The notes under the pieces: model-generated
Seen by the model: the letters and a program-made list of their open reading frames with translations, nothing else
Told to the model about the DNA's origin: nothing
The model's database searches: none
Part shown: in pieces, positions 24,648 to 34,052 of the stretch
Layout of the letters: each line of letters opens with the position of its first letter
How positions within the stretch are numbered: position 1 is the stretch's first letter
Made by a program: the position numbers and the translations under genes
Source: Cryomorphaceae bacterium
GTDB lineage: Bacteria > Bacteroidota > Bacteroidia > Flavobacteriales > Schleiferiaceae
Direction of reading: 5' to 3'
NCBI GenBank assembly: GCA_024639785.1
Contig: JAHEGI010000001.1
Span: 1-64,000, forward strand
Length of the DNA stretch: 64,000 nucleotides

Positions 24648-26062
24648 TACAGGCGGTCTAAAATATGAGCGGCCTGAAACAATTTGGGTTCGTCAAATGG
24701 CCCGGCCATAATTTGTATACCAAAAGGCAGGCCATTTGAATGTGGTCCAGCAGGGATACTGACCGCAGGGATGCCTGCAATCGGTGCTTGGACGGTAAAA
24801 ATGTCTTCTAAATAGAGAACCGTCGGATCCGTGTATTCTTGACCCAATGGGAAGGCCGTGTGCGGGGTAGTCGGTCCAATCAAGGCATCTACTTGTTGCA
24901 AAGCCTCAAGGGTCGCGTCGCGCACTACGCGGCGGGCTTTTTGGGCTTTGCCATAGAAGGCATCAAAATAACCGGCACTGAGAACAAATGTCCCTAGCAA
25001 GATGCGCCGCTGAACCTCTTCTCCAAATCCTTCGGAGCGCGACTTCTTGTACAAAGATTCCAGGTCGCTAGCGTTTTCGCTGCGATGGCCAACATGCACA
25101 CCATCATAGCGGGCGAGGTTAGAACTCGCCTCAGCGGTGGTCAAGATGTAGTAAATCGGAACGAGGGCGTCCAAATAAGGGAAGTCCATGGCTTCGACTC
25201 GATGGCCGGCCGCTTCTAATTTTTGAACTTGAGCAAAGAAGTAATCGCGAATTTCTGGGTCCAGGGCAGGGTTGTCCAAAACCTCCTTGTAATAGGCAAA
25301 AGAGAAAGGGCGGTCTGCCTGAGCAAGTGCCATCGAAGGAACCGCGCGGTCAGAGCACGTGGTGTCGTATGCATCGGCCCCTGAAATAACTTCTGTGATT
25401 TTGGCTAAATCATCTAAACATTTGGCAAATGGCCCGACCTGATCAAATGACGAGGCATAGGCAATCACGCCATGACGAGAAACGCGGCCGTAGGTGGGCT
25501 TTACGCCATAAGTACCCGTAAATGCTGCAGGTTGACGGATAGAACCTCCGGTATCCGAGCCTAAAGCAGCATGGCAAATGCCTGCAGCGACGGCTGATGC
25601 AGAGCCTCCCGAAGAGCCTCCCGGGGTCAATGACGGGTCTAATGGGTTTTTGACTGGGCCATAGGCCGAAGTCTCATTGGACGACCCCATGGCAAATTCA
25701 TCGCATCCCGTCCGGCCTAGAATGATGGCATCGGCGTCGATTAATTTCTGAACTACCGTCGCGGTAAACTGAGATTCAAAGTCACGAAGCATGTTCGAGC
25801 TGGCACTGACCCCATGGCCTTTGAAGCACAGATTGTCCTTGAGTGCCACGATGACCCCAGCGAGGGGACCAGCTGTTTGACTTTGTATTTTTTGATCCAC
25901 AGCAAGCGCTTGCGCACGCGCTGTTTCTGGGAAAAGTTCAATAAAAATATTGAGATCCGATTTTTCTTCGGCGCGCACTAAAGAGGCCTCTACCAATTTG
26001 GCACAGGTGGTCTCCCCGGCATAAAGAGCCGAGTGCAGGGATTCAATGGAAGGGTAGGTCAC
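24647..26062 (-). CDS. gatA: GatA, Asp/Glu-tRNA amidotransferase subunit A
   Basis: The amidase subunit that supplies ammonia to make Asn- or Gln-tRNA. It has 471 residues with the amidase-signature catalytic set: Lys in VALKDNLC, and the two serines in [12 protein letters not shown] and [11 protein letters not shown]. The start codon is GTG, overlapping the tatA stop (GTGA). GatB and GatC are not in the window. An ordinary housekeeping gene. Confidence 0.95.
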   Translation of the reverse strand: MTYPSIESLHSALYAGETTCAKLVEASLVRAEEKSDLNIFIELFPETARAQALAVDQKIQSQTAGPLAGVIVALKDNLCFKGHGVSASSNMLRDFESQFTATVVQKLIDADAIILGRTGCDEFAMGSSNETSAYGPVKNPLDPSLTPGGSSGGSASAVAAGICHAALGSDTGGSIRQPAAFTGTYGVKPTYGRVSRHGVIAYASSFDQVGPFAKCLDDLAKITEVISGADAYDTTCSDRAVPSMALAQADRPFSFAYYKEVLDNPALDPEIRDYFFAQVQKLEAAGHRVEAMDFPYLDALVPIYYILTTAEASSNLARYDGVHVGHRSENASDLESLYKKSRSEGFGEEVQRRILLGTFVLSAGYFDAFYGKAQKARRVVRDATLEALQQVDALIGPTTPHTAFPLGQEYTDPTVLYLEDIFTVQAPIAGIPAVSIPAGPHSNGLPFGIQIMAGPFDEPKLFQAAHILDRL

Positions 26063-26244
26063 TCTTTGTCCTTAGACTCTTGGTCTTCGTCTTCCTTCAT
26101 GGCCTTCTTAAACTCCTTGACGCCACCGCCCAAGCCCTTCATGAGCTCAGGAATTTTGCGGCCTCCAAAAAGCAAGAGAACCAATGCCACGATCAAAACG
26201 ATCTGCCAAGGGCCAACCATGCCCAAAAAAATGCTTAATGCCAT
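26059..26244 (-). CDS. tatA: TatA/E twin-arginine translocase subunit
   Basis: A 61-residue TatA-type protein: one short N-terminal membrane helix ([18 protein letters not shown], about 10-27) followed by an amphipathic helix ([16 protein letters not shown]) and an acidic-basic tail. It forms the pore of the Tat pathway, which exports folded proteins. The start is the first ATG that leaves the helix close to the N-terminus; longer in-frame starts read the gpsA 3' end. TatC is not in the window. Confidence 0.9.
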   Translation of the reverse strand: MALSIFLGMVGPWQIVLIVALVLLLFGGRKIPELMKGLGGGVKEFKKAMKEDEDQESKDKE

Positions 26245-26264
26245 GTTCTTGCGATTAGTGGGAG

Positions 26265-26272
26265 TAAAAGTA
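26265..26272 (-). promoter_or_regulatory. -7 box for tatA-gatA-mltD-DUF4837
   Basis: The minus strand reads TACTTTTA, a one-base departure from TAnnTTTG, 20 nt before the tatA ATG and inside the 43-bp gap after gpsA. Confidence 0.5.
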
Positions 26273-26287
26273 CAAAGCCCCGACTCG

Positions 26288-27283
26288 CTATTTGAGTTTT
26301 TCGGCCAACTCGCGCACCACTTTTTTCGCCGACTTGCCTTCGTACAAGATTTTATAGACCGCAGAAGCAATGGGCATGCGGACTTCTTTGGTTTTCTTCA
26401 CGTCGCGAATCAACTTGGCCGCATAGTAGCCCTCAGCGACCATGCTCATTTCCAACATCGCGCTTCGCACGGTGTATCCTTTTCCGATGAGATTTCCGAG
26501 GGTGCGATTTCGGGAAAAAGGAGAATACATGGTGACGAAAAGGTCTCCGGAGTAGGCCGTTTTCGAAATATCCCGCTTCATCGGCTCGACCGCCTTGATA
26601 AAGCGCTTCATCTCCACCAGGGCATTGCTTACCAAGACCGCCTGAAAATTATCTCCATAGCCTAAACCATGGCAGATGCCGGCGGCGATGGCATATATGT
26701 TTTTGAGTACCGAAGCGTACTCCGTGCCGTAGATGTCATCGGTACAGTTCGTTTGGATGGCAGGACCGCTTACTTTTTTAGCCATGACGCGAGCTAACTG
26801 CTCATTTTGCGAGGCAATCGTCAAATAGGAAAGGCGCTCGAGAGCTACTTCTTCCGCATGACATGGTCCTAAGATGGCGCCAAACTGATCATAGGTCAGG
26901 CCAAATTGGTCGTGTAAAAATTCTCCTACAATCTGATGGGTTTGAGGGACAATGCCTTTGACGGCAGAGAAGACATTTTTACTTGGAAGGATATCCCGGA
27001 TGGGCTCAATGGCTTCTGCTAAAAAGGCTGATGGGATAGCTATAACCAGGATGTCAGCTTCTTGAGCGACTGCGCGGATGTCGCTATCCATGTCTAGCTT
27101 TTCCACATCCAATTCTACCTCGGAAAGGTATTTGGGATTGTGGTGATGAATTTGCACATGTAAGATCGCTTCGTCATTGCGAACCCACCAGCCTACGCGG
27201 TCATTATTTTGGGATAAAATCTTGACTAAGGCCGTAGCCCAAGAGCCAGATCCCAGTACCGCAATCGAAGGATTTTTCCCCAT
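26288..27283 (-). CDS. gpsA: GpsA, glycerol-3-phosphate dehydrogenase
   Basis: The NAD(P)-dependent enzyme making sn-glycerol-3-phosphate for phospholipid synthesis. It has 331 residues; the N-terminal dinucleotide motif [11 protein letters not shown] (about 9-19) and the family motifs AVKGI and [18 protein letters not shown] are present. The start ATG shares a base with the stop of the peptidase gene before it (TAATG). Confidence 0.95.
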   Translation of the reverse strand: MGKNPSIAVLGSGSWATALVKILSQNNDRVGWWVRNDEAILHVQIHHHNPKYLSEVELDVEKLDMDSDIRAVAQEADILVIAIPSAFLAEAIEPIRDILPSKNVFSAVKGIVPQTHQIVGEFLHDQFGLTYDQFGAILGPCHAEEVALERLSYLTIASQNEQLARVMAKKVSGPAIQTNCTDDIYGTEYASVLKNIYAIAAGICHGLGYGDNFQAVLVSNALVEMKRFIKAVEPMKRDISKTAYSGDLFVTMYSPFSRNRTLGNLIGKGYTVRSAMLEMSMVAEGYYAAKLIRDVKKTKEVRMPIASAVYKILYEGKSAKKVVRELAEKLK

Positions 27284-28707
27284 TATTGGACGCGTTCGCT
27301 TCGTTTCGCTATGTCAACAAAGGACATGCGTGGATATTTTTCTGCGCGGTGAATAATCTCGAGGGCCGCCTCGGTCACCTTCACGAGTCCATCCATATCA
27401 ATTTTGTCTAAGTCGTCCGTTGGTCCGTGATAGTCCTCATGCAAACCGGTATGAAGCATGATGGCAGGGACACCGGCACGGACAAAACTTGCGTGGTCTG
27501 AACGCGGAAAAAGGGCGGGGATGTTTTCAATTCCAAATTGATCACAAGGCATATCGCGAAGAATGCTGGCCCACTCGTCTGCGGAGCTCGTGGCGTAAAT
27601 CATGAGACTGTCTGCGCGATTCAAACGGCCCACCATATCAATGTTGAGCATGTAAGCAAAGTCATGAACAGGCACAGGGCTGTTCTCTACGAAGAACTTG
27701 GATCCTAAAAGGCCATCCTCTTCCGCTGAAAAAGCGATGAACAAAATATTGCGCCCTTGCACCTCGGGGTGTTGAGAGGCCTGGCGAGCGAGTTCAAGCA
27801 AAACCGCCGTTCCACTGGCATTGTCATCGGCACCATTGTGCACTTGACCCGCGGCGTCTGGATCGCGAGACCCCCATTTTCCGAGCCCAACATGGTCATA
27901 ATGGGCCCCAATAACCATGGTTGTAGGTTGGCCGAAATCCATAAAGCCTGCCACATTGTAGGCTTCGGCACCGCGCTCCTGAATGGTGATTTTGAACCCT
28001 ACGTCCGGCCGATTTCGACGCAACTTGCGCACCCACTTTTTGCCACTCACCAATGCGATGGGAAGCCCAAGGTCGCGCTGACGTCGAATCATCATTTGTG
28101 TGATGCCTTTCTTGTTTTTGCGGTCGAGCAGGATGATGCCTTTGGCGCCTGCTTCTTTGGCATGTTGAATGCGGGTGGCCAAATCGGTTTTTTCGCCGGC
28201 ATACTTCTTTTTATCCCGAGGGCTGAGTTCCCAGTCCATGGTCACAATGTGCCCCAAGAGCTCCTGATTCGTGTAGTTTTTTGAGCGAATGCCGGCTTTG
28301 ATATAGACGGAACTCCCCTCGAGTGCATTGGTTTGGCTGTAGGGGAGGACCACAAAGGCGGGGGCTGCGTCTTGGCCTGTGTTTACGAAGAGGCTGTCCT
28401 TTCCAATCCGAATCCAGTTGCCCCATCGGGGGAGTTCCGCGGGGCGCGGAGCATTGAACTGTTGGGTATACCCCCCGGGGAAGAACGGACGGAGTCCAGA
28501 TTCTTGAAAATTGCGAATGATATATGCCACGGCTTCCGAAGCCCCTTGAGTTCCTGGGAGACGGCCTTCGAGATCATCGGAGGCGAGGTATTCCATATCT
28601 CTTTTTAGGTGCTCGCGCGTTTCGGCAGAAAGGGTTCCACATTTAAACGTTTGGCCCGCGAGTTGGACCGAAAAGAGTAGAGTAAAGGCGAGAATTAAGC
28701 GTTTCAT
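27283..28707 (-). CDS. M28 family zinc aminopeptidase, secreted
   Basis: A zinc exopeptidase of family M28 (474 residues). It has a signal peptide ending QLAGQ, an N-terminal region with a protease-associated insert (about 90-240), and a catalytic part with GAHYDHVG, GADDNASGTAV, FSAEEDGLLGS, NIDMVGRL and PRSDHASF, which hold the expected zinc ligands and general base. It probably trims peptides in the periplasm or outside the cell. It lies between lspA (17-bp gap) and gpsA. Confidence 0.92.
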   Translation of the reverse strand: MKRLILAFTLLFSVQLAGQTFKCGTLSAETREHLKRDMEYLASDDLEGRLPGTQGASEAVAYIIRNFQESGLRPFFPGGYTQQFNAPRPAELPRWGNWIRIGKDSLFVNTGQDAAPAFVVLPYSQTNALEGSSVYIKAGIRSKNYTNQELLGHIVTMDWELSPRDKKKYAGEKTDLATRIQHAKEAGAKGIILLDRKNKKGITQMMIRRQRDLGLPIALVSGKKWVRKLRRNRPDVGFKITIQERGAEAYNVAGFMDFGQPTTMVIGAHYDHVGLGKWGSRDPDAAGQVHNGADDNASGTAVLLELARQASQHPEVQGRNILFIAFSAEEDGLLGSKFFVENSPVPVHDFAYMLNIDMVGRLNRADSLMIYATSSADEWASILRDMPCDQFGIENIPALFPRSDHASFVRAGVPAIMLHTGLHEDYHGPTDDLDKIDMDGLVKVTEAALEIIHRAEKYPRMSFVDIAKRSERVQ

Positions 28708-28724
28708 ACGCGGGTAGAAGTTGG

Positions 28725-29366
28725 TTAGCGGTGGCTTCCCCAGTTAAGTGGCTGTCGAGAACTCCAATAGAGGAGCACAACGCCGACGGAGACGCATGCG
28801 TCGGCCAAGTTAAAGATGGGCCGGAAAAAGATAAAGTATTCTCCCCCCCAGAATGGAATCCACTCAGGCAATATGCCTTCGAATAGGGGGAAGTAGAACA
28901 TGTCTACCACATTGCCCAAGAGCATGGGCGCATAGCCGCTGCCCCATTGAGCCACCCCGGTGTACATCATCCAATCGCCATATTCGGCCTGAAAAACTAA
29001 GCCGCGGTCAAACAGGAGCCCATAAAAAAGGCTGTCCAGTACATTGCCAAATGCTCCAGCGAGCACCACGCCAAAAGAAATTAATACGAAGGTTTTCGCC
29101 CCTCCTTTGGCCAGCCGATGCATGTACCATAGAATCCCTCCGATTGCCAAAATTCGGAAGCTAGAAAGGGCATATTTGCCCGCTTTCCCCCCCCATTCCA
29201 TGCCAAATGCCATCCCTGGATTTTCGACAAAATGGAGCTGAAACCAAGAAGTGATTGACACGCTTTCCCCGAGGGCAAAAGAAGTCTTTACCCACAGCTT
29301 CAACCACTGGTCTAAAAGGACTAAAATGGCGGCAATAACAAAAGGCCAGGTAAGGGAGGATTTCAC
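28725..29366 (-). CDS. lspA: LspA, lipoprotein signal peptidase
   Basis: Signal peptidase II (213 residues), which removes signal peptides from lipoproteins such as GldH and the DUF4837 protein here. Four membrane helices are evident, with the catalytic aspartates in GNVVDMF and FNLADACVSVG. An insert of about 30 residues after the NVLDSLFYGLLFDRG segment makes it longer than the E. coli form, as is common in this phylum. It overlaps the DksA-like gene by 4 bp. Confidence 0.92.
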   Translation of the reverse strand: MKSSLTWPFVIAAILVLLDQWLKLWVKTSFALGESVSITSWFQLHFVENPGMAFGMEWGGKAGKYALSSFRILAIGGILWYMHRLAKGGAKTFVLISFGVVLAGAFGNVLDSLFYGLLFDRGLVFQAEYGDWMMYTGVAQWGSGYAPMLLGNVVDMFYFPLFEGILPEWIPFWGGEYFIFFRPIFNLADACVSVGVVLLYWSSRQPLNWGSHR

Positions 29367-29743
29367 CGCTGCTTCAACTTGGCTTCCATGCTCATCGTGG
29401 CGTGTGGAACCAATTTGAGGCGCTCTTTTTCAATGCGATTACCGGTGACGCGGCACATGCCGTAGGTTTTGTTTTCGATGCGAACAATGGCCGCACGCAA
29501 GTCGCGCAGGAACTTCTCCTGACGGGCTGCCAATTGGGCATTTGCTTCTTTGCTCATGGTCTCTGAACCTTCTTCAAAACTTTTGAAAATAGGGGATGTG
29601 TCTTCCGTGCCGTTATCCATGTTATTGGTAAACTGCTCACGGAGGATACGGAGATCCTCTTCGGCTTTTTCAATTTTGCCTTGAATCAAAATGCGGAACT
29701 CCTCGAGCTCGGCATCGCTGTAGCGTTCGGTCTTGTTTTCCAT
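29363..29743 (-). CDS. DksA/TraR family regulator, degenerate zinc finger
   Basis: A 126-residue coiled-coil protein of the DksA/TraR family, which binds the RNA-polymerase secondary channel. The zinc finger is degenerate: only one cysteine remains in YGMCRVTGNRIEKERL, and the second pair is gone (VPHATMSMEAK). This form is typical of Bacteroidota. It heads the lspA-M28-gpsA operon and is next to ileS. Its regulatory targets cannot be inferred. Confidence 0.88.
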   Translation of the reverse strand: MENKTERYSDAELEEFRILIQGKIEKAEEDLRILREQFTNNMDNGTEDTSPIFKSFEEGSETMSKEANAQLAARQEKFLRDLRAAIVRIENKTYGMCRVTGNRIEKERLKLVPHATMSMEAKLKQR

Positions 29744-29765
29744 GATTCTTACGAGTAAAGAGGGC

Positions 29766-29773
29766 CGAATATA
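29766..29773 (-). promoter_or_regulatory. -7 box for the DksA-like/lspA operon
   Basis: The minus strand reads TATATTCG, one base from TAnnTTTG, 22 nt before the DksA-like ATG in the 71-bp gap after ileS. Confidence 0.5.
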
Positions 29774-29814
29774 CGCATTAGGAATATTAACAGCCGGTTA
29801 TCAACCGTTAAATA

Positions 29815-32800
29815 TCAGGTCTTTTGAAGCCAAAATTCCACCGGATGGCCTTCCAAGTCGCTTTCCATGCGGTGTGCACCCGCTGGAGCAGGGCTAAAGT
29901 TCACAGTATCAGCGAGAACTTCAGAACAAACATAGGCCTCATGGGCGGCAATGGCCGCGACGGCTTCGGAACTGCCACCAGCCCAAAGTTGGATGCGATC
30001 CGTGATGTCTAAACCACTCTCCTTGCGCAAGCCTTGGATGCGATTAACGGCTTCACGCGCTAAGCCTTCTTGAATCAGTTCAGGGCTCAGGCTGAGATCC
30101 ACCGCGAGCGTAGTGCCACGTTCAGAGGCAACGGCCATTCCTGGAATGTCGTCGGTCTGCACTTCAACATCCTCTAGGGTGATGATAAAATCACCACTTG
30201 CCAAAGAGAGGGTCCAGGCGCCTTGACTTTCCAATGAACCCAAGGCCTCGGGCTGAAGCGCAGCGATGGCAGCAGCTACCTCCTTCATTTGGGGTCCCGC
30301 TTTTGGACCGAGGGATTTGAAATTTGCTTTAGCGCGCTTGACAAAGACCCCGGAGGCTTCATCTACCAGCTCAATATGCTTGGCATTTACTTCGGCGAGG
30401 ACGAGGCCTTCGATGGCGCGAACGTCTTCAGCTTGAGCGCCGTGAAGGATGGGGACTAAGACTCGGGCGATGGGCTGACGAACACGGATTTTTTCTTTTT
30501 TCCTAACACTGAGCACGAGGGAGCTGAGGCGCTGGGCCAAGGCCATCCGACGTTCTAAATCTGGATCAATCGCACTTGGATTCGACGTCGGGAAGTCCGA
30601 GGTATGCACGGAGAAGGCCGAGGGATGAAGATCGCGGTAGAGCTGTTCCGCATAAAAAGGAGCGACGGGCGCCATGAGCCGTGCGATCGTATCCAAGCAT
30701 TCGTGTAACGTTTGATAGGCCGCCAGCTTGTCATCGCCCATTTCGCCTTTCCAGAATCTGCGGCGACACAGGCGCACGTACCAATTGGAAAGTTCGTCTT
30801 GGACAAAGTCACTTATTGGACGGAATGCGCGCGTGGGTTCAAAATCATCCAACGACGTTGTGACTTCCGCGATCAGGCTGTGGAGCTTAGATAAAATCCA
30901 ACGATCAATTTCGGGTCGTTCAGACAAGGGAATGCGCACTTCTTTGGCATCAAAGCCATCTACGTTCGCATACAGGGAGAAGAAGCCGTAGGTGTTGTGC
31001 AAGGTTCCAAAGAACTTCCGTTGAACTTCCTGTACCCCGGCAAAGTCAAATTTCAAATTGTCCCATGGCTGTGCGTTCGTCAACATGTACCACCGCAAGG
31101 CATCTGAACCATACTCCTCCATGGCTTTGAATGGATCCACGGCATTGCCCAATCGCTTGGACATTTTTTGGCCATTCTTGTCGAGAACCAAGCCATTGGA
31201 GATGACCGCTTTGTACGCAACATTATCAAAAACCAACCCAGCAATTGCATGCAGCGTGAAGAACCAACCCCGCGTTTGATCTACTCCTTCCGCGATAAAA
31301 TCCGCGGGAAAGGCCTTGTTTTGGTCAATCGCCTCTTTGTTTTCAAAAGGATAATGGACCTGAGCATATGGCATGGCTCCAGAATCGAACCAAACATCAA
31401 TTAGATCCAACTCGCGGTGCATGGCGACCCCTTTGGAGGAGCTTAGCACCCATGCGTCTACATGAGGACGGTGCAAATCTACCTGGGCATAGTTGGCTTC
31501 AGAAAAATCACCGGGCACAAAGTGGGCCAAGGGGTTGGAGGCCATGTGGCCATCAGCAACGGAACGGTCTAATTCTTTTTTCAGCGTTTCAATGGAATCA
31601 ATGATGATCTCTTCACTGCCATCTTCTGTGCGCCAAATAGGAAGGGGGATTCCCCAATAGCGACTGCGGCTCAGATTCCAATCGTTTAAATTTTCTAGCC
31701 AATTTCCAAATCGACCGGTGCCTGTACTAGCCGGCTTCCACTGGATTTCGTGGTTGAGGGCCTGAAGACGCTCTTTAACCGCGGTTGTTCGGATAAACCA
31801 GCTATCCATGGGATAGTACAGTACAGGTTTGTCTGTACGCCAGCAATGCGGGTAACTGTGCGAATATTTCTGGACCTTGAAGGCCTTGCCCTGTTGCTTA
31901 AGCTGAATGCCGATTTGCTCATCAACACTGAGTTCTGGGCGCTCCTCTTCGGGGTAATATTCAATTTTAACATATTGGCCGGCCAAGTCTCCCATCTGGG
32001 ATACAAATCGACCCTGAAGGTCAACCAAGGGCACGGGAGTTCCATGTTCATCCAAAACCAAAAGGGGTGGAACTCCGGCAGCGGCGGCTACTCGAGCATC
32101 ATCTGCGCCAAAGGTGGGGGCGGTATGTACGATGCCCGTTCCATCCTCCGTGGTCACGAAGTCTCCTGGAATGACTCGGAATGCTTGATCTGGATGTTCA
32201 AACGGCTGCGCGTAGGGCAAGAGTTGTGCATAGCGCAATCCAACAAGTTCGGTGCCCAAGAAGGTTTTTTGCAGCGACCAAGGCAGCACCTTGCCTTCAG
32301 GAGGGCCGTCAACACCGGCATCTTCCTCACGGAAGTACTTCGATATCAAGGCCTCCGCCAAGATGACCAACTGCTTTTCCTTGGTGTAGGGATTGAATGT
32401 GTCGACGAGAGCGTACGAAATTTTCGGGCCTACCGTCAAGGCCGTATTGGAAGGCAAAGTCCATGGGGTAGTCGTCCAAGCCATGATATGGACGGGCGCT
32501 GGGCCAAAAAGAGCTTCGGACTGCGCACTTGCTTGGACAGCAAATAAAGCGGTCGCCGAAACATCCATCACATCGCGATAGCACCCAGGTTGATTGAGCT
32601 CATGGGAGCTGAGACCGGTGCCCGCTTTTGGAGAGTAAGGCTGAATGGTATAGCCCTTATAAAGCAACCCTTTCTGATGAATCTGAGCCAAGAGCCACCA
32701 GACCGTTTCCATGTATTTGGAGGTATAGGTAACATAGGGTTGGTCCATATCCACCCAATAGCCCATTTGCTTGGTGAGATTGTTCCAAATGTCCGTGTAG

Positions 32801-33177
32801 CGCATGACCGCCTCTCGACAGGCGGCATTGTACTCCTCGACGGTGATACTCTTTCCGATATCCTCTTTGGTAATCCCTAATTCCTTTTCGACTCCTAGTT
32901 CTACGGGAAGTCCATGGGTATCCCAGCCGGCACGACGGTCTACTTTGAATCCCTGTTGTGTTTTGTATCGGCAAAAAAGATCCTTCAATGCCCGGGCCAT
33001 GACGTGGTGAATCCCTGGCAAGCCATTCGCGGATGGGGGGCCTTCATAGAAAACGAATTCAGGACCATCTTGTCGGATAGACTTCGCAAAGACGTCCTGA
33101 GCCTCCCAATAGGAAAGCACTTCTTTTTGAATTTGTGGGAGATGGAGCGAACCGCGCTCCGGGTAAGTCTGGCTCAT
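29815..33177 (-). CDS. ileS: IleS, isoleucyl-tRNA synthetase
   Basis: A class I aminoacyl-tRNA synthetase of 1120 residues. The HIGH-type motif appears as GLPGIHHVMAR, and the KMSKS motif as GQKMSKRLGN; a long editing domain lies between. The start is placed at the ATG overlapping the RidA stop (ATGA), five codons inside the longest frame. The C-terminal extension is in the style of the eukaryote-like IleS type found in this phylum, often associated with mupirocin tolerance; that last point is family knowledge only. Confidence 0.95.
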   Translation of the reverse strand: MSQTYPERGSLHLPQIQKEVLSYWEAQDVFAKSIRQDGPEFVFYEGPPSANGLPGIHHVMARALKDLFCRYKTQQGFKVDRRAGWDTHGLPVELGVEKELGITKEDIGKSITVEEYNAACREAVMRYTDIWNNLTKQMGYWVDMDQPYVTYTSKYMETVWWLLAQIHQKGLLYKGYTIQPYSPKAGTGLSSHELNQPGCYRDVMDVSATALFAVQASAQSEALFGPAPVHIMAWTTTPWTLPSNTALTVGPKISYALVDTFNPYTKEKQLVILAEALISKYFREEDAGVDGPPEGKVLPWSLQKTFLGTELVGLRYAQLLPYAQPFEHPDQAFRVIPGDFVTTEDGTGIVHTAPTFGADDARVAAAAGVPPLLVLDEHGTPVPLVDLQGRFVSQMGDLAGQYVKIEYYPEEERPELSVDEQIGIQLKQQGKAFKVQKYSHSYPHCWRTDKPVLYYPMDSWFIRTTAVKERLQALNHEIQWKPASTGTGRFGNWLENLNDWNLSRSRYWGIPLPIWRTEDGSEEIIIDSIETLKKELDRSVADGHMASNPLAHFVPGDFSEANYAQVDLHRPHVDAWVLSSSKGVAMHRELDLIDVWFDSGAMPYAQVHYPFENKEAIDQNKAFPADFIAEGVDQTRGWFFTLHAIAGLVFDNVAYKAVISNGLVLDKNGQKMSKRLGNAVDPFKAMEEYGSDALRWYMLTNAQPWDNLKFDFAGVQEVQRKFFGTLHNTYGFFSLYANVDGFDAKEVRIPLSERPEIDRWILSKLHSLIAEVTTSLDDFEPTRAFRPISDFVQDELSNWYVRLCRRRFWKGEMGDDKLAAYQTLHECLDTIARLMAPVAPFYAEQLYRDLHPSAFSVHTSDFPTSNPSAIDPDLERRMALAQRLSSLVLSVRKKEKIRVRQPIARVLVPILHGAQAEDVRAIEGLVLAEVNAKHIELVDEASGVFVKRAKANFKSLGPKAGPQMKEVAAAIAALQPEALGSLESQGAWTLSLASGDFIITLEDVEVQTDDIPGMAVASERGTTLAVDLSLSPELIQEGLAREAVNRIQGLRKESGLDITDRIQLWAGGSSEAVAAIAAHEAYVCSEVLADTVNFSPAPAGAHRMESDLEGHPVEFWLQKT

Positions 33178-33611
33178 AGGGCCGCAATACACTTCAGTTC
33201 AACAGCAATCGGTGTGGGAAGGGAAAGGACTTCCACCGTGGTTCGGCAAGGCTTTGGGTCCACGCCTTCAAAATAGTCAGCATACAATCGATTGAATAGC
33301 GCAAAATCGCGTTTCATATCGGTTAAGTATACCGTGATATCTACCAGTTGATCCCAACGAGCACCTGCTTCATTTAGGATGGTTTTTACATTGGCCATGA
33401 CCGAATGCACCTGCATCTCGAAGTCGTAATCGATGACCGCGCCGGAAGCGTCAAGGATCAATCCAGGAACCGAAGCACTACTTGTATCGCTTTTTGGTTT
33501 GCGAGGGCCAACGCCAGAGAGGAATAAGAGGTTCCCCACCTTACGCGTCATGGGATAGGCGCCAACGGGCTGCGGGGCGTTCGAAGAGAGGGCAGATGAA
33601 GAGTCGCTCAT
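33174..33611 (-). CDS. RidA family protein, 2-aminomuconate-deaminase-like
   Basis: A 145-residue RidA/YjgF protein. Key family residues are present: the Arg in PCRTTVEV and the Glu in AVELKCIA. The inserted segment before DASGAVIDYDFEMQVHSVM is closer in pattern to 2-aminomuconate deaminases than to housekeeping RidA. Together with the HAAO and ACMSD genes 16-18 kb away, this suggests a step of kynurenine catabolism; ordinary enamine/imine deaminase activity is the alternative. The start is fixed by a TACTTTTG box 7 nt upstream. It is co-transcribed with ileS through a 4-bp overlap. Confidence 0.82.
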   Translation of the reverse strand: MSDSSSALSSNAPQPVGAYPMTRKVGNLLFLSGVGPRKPKSDTSSASVPGLILDASGAVIDYDFEMQVHSVMANVKTILNEAGARWDQLVDITVYLTDMKRDFALFNRLYADYFEGVDPKPCRTTVEVLSLPTPIAVELKCIAAL

Positions 33612-33618
33612 AGCGGGA

Positions 33619-33626
33619 CAAAAGTA
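33619..33626 (-). promoter_or_regulatory. -7 box for ridA-ileS
   Basis: The minus strand reads TACTTTTG, a full match to TAnnTTTG, 7 nt before the RidA ATG. A longer in-frame start would lie upstream of this promoter. Confidence 0.6.
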
Positions 33627-33730
33627 CCCTATTTGGCCTACATAGCCTGCTTTTGAGCAGGAATTCGCCGTAGAACGCGATAGCAAAAGAAGAGGAGCAA
33701 AGGGAGAAATCGGAACGAAACCTTTAGAAA

Positions 33731-33797
33731 TAGAAAACGCCGCATTTTCAGCGGCGTCTCACAACCCTTGATGAATCCGTTCGTTTTCGAAAGATTC
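33731..33797 (-). ncRNA. Candidate small RNA, two hairpins
   Basis: On the minus strand a TATGTTTG box (33802-33809) precedes a hairpin at 33771-33799 (7-bp outer stem ATGAATC/GATTCAT, 4-bp inner stem TTCG/CGAA, 4-nt loop), a short linker, and a terminator hairpin at 33737-33757 ending in TTTT. The layout is that of a 60-70 nt stand-alone transcript. No known RNA family was recognised. It could instead be only the late terminator of the dehydratase gene 250 bp upstream. Confidence 0.35.
33737..33757 (-). terminator. Rho-independent terminator, minus strand
   Basis: A perfect 7-bp stem ACGCCGC/GCGGCGT with a 7-nt loop is followed on the minus strand by TTTCTATTT. It ends the candidate small RNA or read-through from the PLP-dehydratase gene and separates it from ridA-ileS. 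Confidence 0.75.
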
Positions 33798-34052
33798 ATT
33801 GCAAACATAGCAATAATTTCGACTTAGTGTACACTTTACAATAAGATTTTTTTGCACCTTTGTATTCAGCAAATGGCAAGGTGCTTCCTCCAATCTGGAG
33901 GCGAGAATCAGATTTCTGAGCCTTTTCTAGATTCTCGATGGGCACCCTTGCTTGCAGGCCCTGAGCCTCATTCCAAATCACACTTACCCGGAAAATTCCG
34001 GTTTTTTGCCGAGGAAGGCCAAATACGTTTTTGGTACGGGGTAGCGGGGCTG

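Larger units (their letters stand above)
33627..34052. other. 426-bp spacer upstream of ridA
   Basis: The largest non-coding gap of the window apart from repeats. It holds a candidate small RNA and its terminator (33731-33797), a minus-strand box TATGTTTG, a plus-strand box CACCTTTG, and otherwise AT-rich sequence. Short reading frames on both strands (89 and 82 codons) have no recognisable family and are treated as chance. Confidence 0.6.

Noticed and set aside
31750-32547. 265-codon open frame on the plus strand
   Set aside because: Antisense to ileS, which carries intact HIGH and KMSKS motifs; no domain pattern.
33770-33799. Possible tRNA or tmRNA fragment near the small-RNA hairpins
   Set aside because: No T-loop GTTCRA with matching acceptor arm and no CCA end.
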